The notes under the pieces were generated by a model. That model did not search any database. It was not told the origin of the DNA and saw only the letters and a program-made list of their open reading frames with translations. The translations under genes and the position numbers were made by a program. Positions 55,201 to 64,000 of a stretch of DNA of 64,000 nt are shown in pieces (the first letter of the stretch is position 1; every line of letters begins with the position of its first letter). The DNA is from Sesamum alatum. Lineage: Eukaryota; Streptophyta; Magnoliopsida; Lamiales; Pedaliaceae. The DNA is taken from positions 14,570,001 to 14,634,000 of the forward strand of contig JACGWO010000003.1 of the NCBI GenBank assembly GCA_034509735.1, in the 5' to 3' direction.

Positions 55201-56013
55201 AATACTCGAGACACGTATGCTTCATTGCGTCGACACAGGAAACCATTCCCTGTTCGACCAACACACTGTGGCCACAGCTTTAAACAGCATGAACGTGTCT
55301 CCGAGGGCAATAGGAGATACCTCTGTCACATACTGACAGGGGACGGATCCTCTTCTTGGAATCCACCGTCCTCGCTACACATTCCGACTGCAGTGGACAA
55401 GGCTTATGATAATCATCTTACAGAATGATTACCTCTCGCCAAGATCCAAAGATACAGCCGTCCTGTGCACACGACTGCCATGATTCCTCAAGTCTGAGGA
55501 TTACTCCCGTACTATCGGAACCGGGGAAAACCAATCATACCGACCAGTCCTCCAAGGATTCCATATGATGATCCCCGCGAGTCAGTCCAGTCGGCTCGAC
55601 CCCAGTCGACCAACCTATCAAGATCGTGTAGGCGTCCACGCCTGTCACCGATGAAACACGACACTCATCCAAATGAACACGACTCTGGACGCAAGTCTCA
55701 ATAGGACTCTCGATGCCTGTCTCGAGGTCCTCAGGACTTGGAACGTTTCAGACCCAACTCTTAATCAGTTGGTTTCATGACCACCATCCAATGCGTGGCC
55801 TAACTGCACGAGTTGTTATCCATGGTCTGTGGGCTTTGTTGCGATATAAGTTAAATACCGTTTTAATAAATGTAAGATGAGTGCAACAAAGAAGGTACAT
55901 TGGTGACGAACACTCATCTTATTTCATCACATAATAATATTACATTTACATCAAGTTGTCAGATAGGTTATAAATCGCCAAACCTGTTGGCTTTCTGGTC
56001 ACCTATTCTAACA
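55201..56013 (-). repeat. LTR-C, 5' part, starting at the gap
   Basis: Minus-strand LTR-C from TGTTAGAATAGGTGACC at 56013 down to the gap, corresponding to about 8120-8935. It is inserted into, or truncates, a leader sequence at 56014. Confidence 0.85.
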
Positions 56014-56776
56014 TGTCTCACCTTGGGCCCCGTCCAACATAGGCCTCCTTTTTCTCCGTGGGCTTGCTTTATTATACATAAAATGTAAAACCTCACCAAA
56101 AAATTCCTAACTACTCTCATTACAAGAGAAATAGTAATACATTGGAAATAAAAGGAAAAAAGGCAAGCCTTAACATCATGAGGCGCAAGTGGGAGATAAT
56201 AGTCCCAAAACAAGAGGCACGCAGGTCCCACCCAAAAGGAATTTAAAACCATACACAAGTCAATGAGCTTCATGATCATCCCTTGTTAAGCCAATTAACA
56301 AAACACAACATAAATTACATATCCAATATAATCATGCTCTAAATAATACAAATCAGGTATTAAAAAAAATGATATCCAATATCATTCCATAATATAATTA
56401 GATCCAGAAATACATGTCAAATGCCATTAAATGGATATTAGAAACCTCGTACAACCCATGCACATATTTTTTTTGTTTGGAAACCATTTCCAAAATAATC
56501 TTCAGAAATTTAATTTTAGAAAAAATCATTCTCAACGACAATTAAATCAGCCATAAATTAAATATTTCAGAAAAAATATGCAGAATACCAGAAAATCAAA
56601 TTTTTCGGAAAAAACGGCGAAAAAACGGCCCAGCCGTTCGGCCGTGCCGGCCAGCCGTGCGCGCGCGCGCACAGGCCTCACTGCCTGCGCTGGGCGCGTG
56701 CGCACACGCCCACGTGCACGCCGACAGCGCCCGCGCCCCGCGCGCGCAGGCGCACGTGGCCAGCAGCGCAGGCCCG
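56014..56776 (-). repeat. Leader fragment of a C/D-type element with GC-rich patch
   Basis: 56060-56260 matches 13620-13830 of the C leader (phrases taacatcatgagg and gatagtcccaaaaacaagaggcacgcagg). 56630-56776 is a GC-rich patch preceded by ttcggaaaaaacggcgaaaaaacggcccagccg, as at 14190-14225. The PBS and the distal part of the LTR that should precede it are deleted: GC-rich sequence joins LTR-D interior directly at 56776/56777. Confidence 0.75.
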
Positions 56777-58012
56777 TTAATCTTTTAATCCAATTAAAAA
56801 TCCAATATCTCAACTTTCCATGTTAATCAATAAATCTTATTTACCGATTAAACGAGGGCCCAATACAATATCGGCCCGTCCATCCAATGGACAATCCCTT
56901 AATTAATCCAATTACTTATCATCCTCTGAAATTGACTCCAAGTCAATTCCTTCACCTCCTCGGTGATTTGTGTGTGACCCTTTAGGTTCACCCTCATCTA
57001 GACTTGGGCTCGTGTCCAACAGGAGTCCGTCACTATGGGTGGCTATCTAGCAACGGTCCATGGCACTAGAGACTAGGTGAATGTTGGCATGAACATTTAG
57101 GGCGCCGATTCTGTACGGGTATGGTCCTACTGTCGACATCTCCCGACCTTAGTCTAGGGTATGGAATTGGGTGTCGGTTCCCATCCTTGACTAGGCATCT
57201 ATGCTTCATACCCGAGATGCGTTTACTCTAATCGATCGACGTAGGAAACCCTTTCCTACTCAATCAATTGCTATGGGTATAGACTTTCAGAGTCTAAACC
57301 ATCTTAGAGTGCATAGGAGACATCACCGTCATGTACTGACAGGGGACAGATCCTATCTTGGAATCCACCGTCCTTGCTACATACTCCAACTGCACTGGAC
57401 AAGGCTTATAATGACCATCTTACAGAATGATCACCTCTCGCCAGATCTAAGATACAGTCTTCATATGCACTTGACTGCCATGATTCCTCAAGTCCGAGGA
57501 CTAATCCCATACTCATCCTGTAACTATTGGAACCGGGAATTTCAGTCATAACGACCAAGCCTCCAAGGCTTCCATATCATGATTCCCGCGAGTCAGTTCA
57601 GTCAGTCGACCACCTTGTCAACTAACCCACTAAAATTGCATAGACGGCCTTCGTCTGTTGCTGATGAAACTCGGCACTCAGCCAGTGAATGCAATACTTA
57701 GTGCAAGTCTCAATAGGACACTCGGTGCCAGTCTCGAGGTCCTTGACTTGGAATGTTTTCAGACCAACTCTCAGAAGTTGGTTTAATAGCCGCCATCCAA
57801 TGCGCAACCCAACTACATGGGTTATCCAATTGGTCAGTAGGCATTTGTTGTGACGTTGAAACAACCGTTCAACGTTAGTAGTAAGCACAACAAATACAGT
57901 GCCAGTGATGAATACTTACTCTATTCATCAGGATAATATTGTATTAATAAAGATTGACGAATAGTTCCCAAAACTGCCAATCGAATTGGCTTTCTGGTCA
58001 CCTATTCTAACA
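56777..58012 (-). repeat. LTR-D, 5' part, minus orientation
   Basis: This is the mirror of 53600-54700: it begins TGTTAGAATAGGTGACCAG at 58012 within pol and runs to 56777, where it is cut. It shares the LTR-D phrases, and the end of the left-arm sequence before the gap matches about 56898-56940. Confidence 0.82.
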
Positions 58013-58304
58013 TCCTAACATTCTTTTAGATCTGTCCTTGACAATTTGGATGCGTAGAATGTAGGAGGCTTCACCTAAATCCTTCATGGAAAACTGGATT
58101 GATAACCATACTTTTGTGTCACCCAACATTCTAACGTCATTACCTATGACCAGAATGTCAATACACATAAAGCACTAGGAACACTATAGAGGTCCCACTG
58201 ACCTTCTTGTAAACACAAGGGTCAGATTTGTTTTTTATGAATTCATAACCCGTATTACTTCATTGAAGTGAATGTTCCAGCTTCGGGATGCTTGTATGAG
58301 GCCA
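58013..58304 (-). pseudogene. RT fragment, inverted copy
   Basis: Minus-strand counterpart of about 53310-53599: RMLG, FSMKDLGEASYIL, a damaged YVDD region and ASRSWN. Compared with the left arm, about 220 bases of RT and the first ~400 bases of the adjacent LTR-B are deleted at 58300-58305, with a short duplicated patch (ccatcataagccttgtcc) at the junction. Confidence 0.8.
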
Positions 58305-60076
58305 TCATAAGCCTTGTCCAGTGCGGCCATCATATGAGGCTTGGTCGGTATGACTGGTATTCCCGGTTCTGATAGTACGGGATTAATCCTCGGACTTGAG
58401 GATCACGGCAGTCCCCTACATACTAAGGTTGTGTCTTGGATCTGGTGAAATTTGACCGGTTGTCACATGGCCATCATAAGCCTTGTCCAGTGCGGTCGGA
58501 GTATGTAAGAACAGTGTATTCCAAGACAGGATCTGTCCCTGTCAAAGGATATGACAGCAAGATCTCTTATGCTCTTTGAGATGGTTTAGACTCACAAAAT
58601 CTATGGCCATAGCACTTGATTGAGTAGGAAAGGATTTCCTACGTCGAGTCAAACCTATCTCAAACATTAAGCATAGATGCCTAAGTCAAGGATGAGAACC
58701 AGCATCCTAATTCCATGCCCTAGACTAAAGGCCGGGAGACAGGCGACAGTAAGACCGTACCCGTACGTATCAAGCGACGGTAGGACCGTACCTGCATGTA
58801 ACATGGAGCCTAAATGTTCGCACCAGATATTCACCTAGTCTCTAGTGCCATGGACCGTTGCTAGATGGCCACTCATGTTAACGGACTACTTTGGTTATGA
58901 AATAACAAGAAGTAGGTCCAAGTCTAGCTGAAAGGTGAACCTAAAGAGTCACACCCGCTACACCATATGAAAGGGAATTAATTTAGAATTAATTCCGGGA
59001 GAAGGTTTAATTTAATGGAATTAAATTATACTTCTTGGAGATTCAAGCCTCGATGAATTATTTTGAATACTTGGGCTTCAGTTCATAAATTAGATTTATG
59101 AATTTTATAAAGCATGGGCATCCCTTCTAATTAGATTAAAAGGATGAATTAATTAATGGGCTTGCTATATTAAATAGGATTTAATATAAAGTTCATGGGA
59201 CTATTTAATTGGGAATTAAATGAAGTCCATTCCATTAATTAATTAATGGGCTTAGTATATTAAATAGGATTTAATATAAAGTCCATGGGATTATTTAATT
59301 TAGAATTAAATAAAGCCCATTCCATAAAGCCCATCAAAATAGATGGACAAGATTTAATCAAAGGGATTGATGAGATGAAGGGCCATGATTAATTTGACTT
59401 AATCAAAGCCTAGTTTGACTAGGATTTGACTAGGTCAAAATCCTAGTCAATGTGTGTCTCTTTAGAAGAGTTTGAGAAGCAATAGTAAATTCCATCTTCT
59501 TTAAATACTCAAACACACACACACACACACACACCTACTAATCTCTACAACTCTCATCTCCCAAAATTCTCTCAAGAATTTTTTTCGTCCACCCCCTCCT
59601 TCTCTCCAAGAATTCTACTTTGTTCTTCTTGATTTATCCAAGTTAGAACATAAGAGACATTGATTGTGTTAATTGGTAGCGTGTATCGATGTTTCTTCTC
59701 CCCAAATAATTTCTTGCTAGCACAAGGATTCTTTGCTTTCCGGTGTAGCAAGTGTCATGATTTAGAGGGTCTCTTCTTTGAGATTTTGGTGCAAAATGGG
59801 GAACAATGCATGTAGCCGAACGAAGGCAAAACTACAATCGGGTAGGTTGTTTTAATTTCATTTTTTCGGTTTCAATTCTATGGCCTCCATGTTGTGTTTT
59901 ATTGAACATGAGATACACCGAACGCCCGGGAGAATCAAGGGCACACCCCTTGATTCGTTTATGTATGTTATGGATGATTTAAATTTCGTTTAATAATGCT
60001 TTGTAATTTTATTATGCAATCTTTCGCGCTTCCGCTATTCGCGTTCATCTCCCGGGACGATCCACATAACGTTTTG
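58305..60076 (+). repeat. Truncated LTR-B, inverted copy of the solo LTR
   Basis: Corresponds to 50943-52690 in reverse. It keeps the U3 block (58830-58950), three AT-rich units, W-box-like motifs (59395-59450), an AC microsatellite (59514-59533), a TATA-like TTTAAATA (59500-59507) and the perfect stem-loop (59934-59957), and ends ACATAACGTTTTG at the same pol site as the left-arm copy. Confidence 0.85.
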
Positions 60077-62796
60077 AATCGATCCCGGGTCGTTGAGTGT
60101 ACCTTTAGCTACTAGCCTAGCCTTAAATATTGTGACTTCTCCATCAACGCCAAGTTTGCGCTTATAGACCCACTTACAGCCAACTGGCTTAACATCTTTC
60201 GGTGGGTCTACAAGTCTCCAGACTTGGTTCTCGCTCATGGAGTCCATTTCGGTTTTCATGGCCTCAAGTCATTTCCCAGAGTCGATGTCAGACATCACGT
60301 CTCCGTATGTCTTAGGATCGTTATCCAGTAGACCGATCGTATTTAGAAAGCCATATCTCACCGGAGGTCGAGACTCTCTAGTTGACCTACGGAGAATGGG
60401 AACGTCAGTGGTGACTATGGGCGCTGACTGTATAGGAGCTGGCGGTTCAGGTACCGGGGCTGGCCTTTCCTGAGTCTGTCCTTCATGCCTAGCATGCTGG
60501 ACTTTCTCGAGGTTGGTCAGCCCTCGGGTATCTATCCTGAATCCTCTAAGTGAGGAATCCGCGGCTACCTTTGATGACTGGTTTCCATCATTTAATTCCT
60601 CAAGGATCAGTTCATTAGGTTGGATATCCTCTGGAAAGCCTTGTTCCAAGAACACTGCATTCCTTGAAACAAATACCTTTTGTTCCAAGGGGTCATAAAA
60701 GTAATAACCTGCAGTTGCTTTAGGGTATCCAACGAACCTGCATAAGCTAGACCTGGATTCTAGGTTATCTCCCACTAACCTCTTGATGTATGCGGGGCTA
60801 CCCCACACTTTCAAGTAGTTGTAGGACGCAGGCTTGCCGTGCCATATTTTATATGGCGTTTGGGTCAAAGCACTGGTTGGTGCAAAATTTAATAACTTGG
60901 CTGCAGTCTCCAGTGCGTAGCCCCAAAAGGACAAGGGCAATTTGGTAAATCTTATTATTGACCGAACCATGTCTAACAGGGTTCGTTTCCTCCTTTCAAA
61001 GACACCATTCAACTGTGGTGTCCCAGGAGGTGTTCATTCAGATATTATACCATTTTGATTAAGATAGTTAAGGAACTCAGTACTAAGGTATTTTCCGCCT
61101 CGGTCTGACCATAGGACTTTAATTTTGCAGTTGGTTTAGTTCTCAGCTTCAAGTCTGAATTCTTTAAACCTCTCAAGAGCTTCAGACTTGTACCTCATTA
61201 GGTATACATAACCATACCGTGAATGATTATCGGTAATGGTTATGAAGTAGCAGAACCCACCTCGGGTCTGCGTCCTTAGTGGTCCACATACGTCTGTATG
61301 GACCAGGTCCAACAGACCTGTGGCAAGCCTACTTTATCCTACAAAGGGCTTCTTGGTCATTTTCCCTCTTAGACAAGACTCACAATTTGGTAGGTCACTC
61401 AAGTCCCCTACATCTAGGTTCTTTGAGTCTACTAATCTTTTCATCCTGTCTTGGGATATGTGACCTAGCCTAGCGTGCCACAATCGTGCGTTCCCGTTGT
61501 TATCTATTTTACGTTTGTGTTGAGCGTTAAGAACGAAGTTCGTTTGTTGTAAGATATAGAGCCCATTATTGAGTGTACCAAGCAGATGAGCAATTCCACA
61601 CCTCATCAAATAAAAGCAATTTTTATTGATCATAAACTCATATCTACTATTTGTCTAACAATGGAATGGAAATGATGTTGTTAATCATACTAGGTACATA
61701 ATAAACTAGCTCTAACTCTATACTAATACGATCACTAACTACTAGAGTGGCGGATCCTACTACTTCTGCCGAGATGGCCTTGCCATTCCCAAGCTTCAGG
61801 ATCATATCCCCGCTACCCAGTTTTCTGCTTCTTTTCAGCACCTGCAAATCATTGTAAATGTGAGCTCCACAGCCGGTATCTAATACCCAAGAGGCAGAGT
61901 TAGTGACCATATTAACCTCAATCACAAAAATACCTTGGTTTGAGAGGAGTTTGGGACACTCCCTCTTCCAATGCCCTTTCTCATGGCAATTGATACAAAT
62001 GTCATATGCCCTCGACTGTTGCTTGGAGACAACCTTCCCCTTTCCTTTGCCTTTCCCCTCTTTGGCAATGGGAACACTCTTAGTGTTTGTAGCTACTTTG
62101 ATGGCTTTTCCCTTTCCTTTCTTCCTTTTCCATCGTCCGCCACCCTTGCCTTTTGTCTTGGAAGTTGAAGCACCTCCAAAACAATACCGAAGGCGTGGAC
62201 TTTTTGGTCGTTGCCTCGTATTGCACCAACATATTTATTAACTCATGAATACCCTTCTCAAGTGTATTCATGTTATAGTTGACAATAAATTGGTCGAAGG
62301 AGGGTGGGAGAGACTTAAGGATCACATCTATGTATGTCTCATTATCGAGGCCTGCCTTTAGGTCCTCGAGCTTTTCCACCAGGGTAAGCATTTTAACCCC
62401 GTGCTCTTGTACAGAGGATCCTTCGGTCATTTTGGTTCCAAAGAACGCCTTCGTCGCGACATACCTAGTATGCCGGTCCAAGACTGCATAACAATCCTTA
62501 AGGCGAGCCATAATGGAAGGGACATCGTCTAGCCTTTCATACTGCTTCTGAATCTCATTCGTCATAGAGGCAAGTATGATGCTACGGACCTTTCAGTTAT
62601 CCATATGCCAAGTCTCGAACGTCTCACATTCTTCTGGCATAGATCCTTCCGGTAAGGTCCTAAGGAGAGGCTCGTCCATGACGTAGCCTTAGTTCTCGTA
62701 ATCTAGGACTATCCTTAGATTGCGCAACCAGTCGTTGTAATTTGTTCTATTGAATTTGTTGGTCTCAAGTATGGTTGATAGTGGGTTCTTAGATAT
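60077..62796 (-). pseudogene. gag-pol, inverted copy of the second A element
   Basis: Minus-strand gag to RT start, about 98% identical by eye to 48220-50942 over the 290 bases compared. Shared lesions: premature TAA (61334-61336), GVFERRK in integrase, and the LTR-B insertion at the same RT codon. Private lesions: the gag start codon is ATA instead of ATG (62794-62796); a stop near 62689; a frameshift near 62180. The left-arm frameshift near 49190 is absent here (KRSRKLGS reads normally), and the zinc-knuckle end is C, not Y. So the two copies descend from one already damaged, already invaded element. Confidence 0.9.
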
Positions 62797-62866
62797 TTTA
62801 AATCTACATTTTAAAAACAGAATCATGTGGGAGGTATCCCATACCAGTCTCGTTCCACGAGATTCC
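62797..62866 (-). other. Leader remnant of the inverted copy
   Basis: Reverse complement of about 48150-48219 (phrases gggatacctcccacatgattctg and ctcgtggaacgag). It is cut at 62866 by the next LTR-C start. It carries the same leader deletion as the left arm. Confidence 0.85.
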
Positions 62867-64000
62867 TGGTAGAATAGGTGACCAGAAAGCCAATAGGTTT
62901 GGCGATTTGTAACTTATCTGACAACTTGATGTAAATGTAATATTATTATGTGATGAATAAGATGAGTGTTCGTCAACAATGGTACCTTCTTCGTTGCGCT
63001 CATCTTACATTTGTTAAAATGGTGTTTAACTTATATCGCAACAAAGCCCACAGACCATGGATAACAACTCGTGCAGTTGGGCCACGCATTGGATGGTGGT
63101 CATGAAACCAACTGATTAAGAGTTGGGTCTGAACCTTTCCAAGTCGACGACCTCGAGACAGGGCATCGAGAGTCCTATTGAGACTTGCGTCAAGAGTCGT
63201 GTTCATTAGATGAGTGCCGTGTTTCATCGGCGACAGGCGTGGGACGCGTACACGATCTTGATGGGTTGGTCGACTGGGGTCGAGCCGACTGGACTGACTC
63301 CCGGGGATCATCATATGGAAGCCTCGGAGGCTTGGTCGGTATGATTGGTTTTCCCTGGTTCCGATAGTACGGGAGTAATCCTCAGACTTGAGAGATCATG
63401 GCAGTCGCGTGCACAGGACGGCTATATCTTGGATCTGGCGAGAGGTAATCATTCTGTAAGAAGATCATCATAAGTCTTGTCCAGTGCACTCCGAATGTGT
63501 AGCGAGGACGGTGGATTCCAAGAAGAGGATCCGTCCCCTGTCAGTATGTGACAGAGGTATCTCCTATGTACTCGGAGACACGTTCATGCTGTTTGAAGCT
63601 GTGGCCACAGTGGTTGGTCGAACAGGGAATGGTTTCCTGTGTCGATGCAATGAAGCATACGTGGTCTCGAGTATTAAGCATAGATGCCTAGTCAAGGATG
63701 GGAACCGACGCCCAATTTCATACCCTAGACTAAGGCCGGGAGACGGTAGACGGAAGTATCGTACCCGTACGGAATCGGCGCCTAAATGTTCACAATTCAC
63801 CTAGTCTCTAGTGCCATGGACCGTTTCTAGACGGCCACCCATGGTAACGGGCCTTTGTGGGACACGGGCCCAAGTCTAGTTGAGGGTGAACCTAAAGGGT
63901 CACACACAAATCACCAAGGAGGTTGAGAGATCGACTTGGAGTCAATCTCGAAGGATAAAAATAAGTAATTGGATTACTTAAGGGAAAGTCCATTGGATGG
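62867..64000 (+). repeat. LTR-C, 5' part, running off the window
   Basis: Starts TGGTAGAATAGGTGACCAG and continues colinear with LTR-C (gccaataggtttggcgattt) through the U3 block (63795-63900). A sense ORF of 106 codons (63484-63804) is the counterpart of the 107-codon ORFs at 8319-7996 and 16236-15913. The 3' end lies beyond the window, so solo LTR and full element cannot be told apart. Confidence 0.88.

Noticed and set aside
54579..55336. ORFs of 188-234 codons across the gap
   Set aside because: They consist almost wholly of unknown residues from the N run.
62080..62565. A 161-codon gag ORF as a separate functional gag gene
   Set aside because: It is the minus-strand gag of the inverted copy. 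It lacks the N-terminus and zinc knuckle and ends at a frameshift near 62180.

Overview
This window looks like nuclear DNA from a eudicot plant, and it is almost entirely nested LTR retrotransposons. The evidence is Ty1/copia gag-pol genes, primer-binding sites matching the 3' end of plant initiator tRNA-Met, AT-rich spacers, an Emigrant/Lemi1-like pogo element and a secreted cysteine-rich peptide gene typical of plants. I could not identify the species. At most one gene looks like an ordinary host gene, a 90-codon cysteine-rich peptide at 21936-22208.

The retrotransposons form one related group. All LTRs start near TGTTAGAATAGGTGACC, and most copies share blocks of U3. I use local names for four LTR subfamilies. 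LTR-A is about 1.99 kb and ends CTTTCA. LTR-B is about 2.2 kb. LTR-C is about 2.23 kb and ends CTTCA. LTR-D is a partial relative of B and C.

Layout. 1-6227: the end of a composite plus-strand element, with A-type gag-pol, a small foldback, an LTR-B piece, a fossil pol and a 3' LTR-B. 6228-6706: a sliver of older C-type pol. 6707-16853: a complete minus-strand C element with two LTRs, PBS, GC-rich leader and a nearly intact 853-codon gag-integrase-RT reading frame. 16854-18935: truncated LTR-C and LTR-A pieces. 18936-26870: the island richest in non-copia DNA, with an unassigned LTR-like stretch, a pogo-like element, the peptide gene, duplicated AT-rich repeats around a foldback element, a Ty3/gypsy RNase H remnant and a broken minus-strand coding region. 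26871-36936: a complete A element with a perfect 5-bp target duplication (AATGA), splitting that coding region. 37985-41725: a minus-strand B element with its fossil pol. 41726-54700: a second A element whose 5' LTR carries a solo LTR-C (duplication GAGTG) and whose pol carries a solo LTR-B and an LTR-D. 54701-55200: a 500-base gap. 56777-62866: an inverted copy of 48.1-54.7 kb. 62867-64000: the start of another LTR-C.

The most useful observations are these: a large inverted duplication meeting at the sequence gap; B-type elements that seem to have moved with an already dead pol; a stem-loop near the LTR 3' end whose stem covaries between subfamilies around a nearly constant loop; a pair of CACGA-TCGTG palindromes at fixed spacing in the leaders; clustered inverted W-box-like motifs upstream of the TATA box; and a hypervariable very GC-rich patch in every leader. 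I saw no prokaryotic defence system, CRISPR array or rRNA/tRNA gene. All similarity statements are by-eye comparisons.
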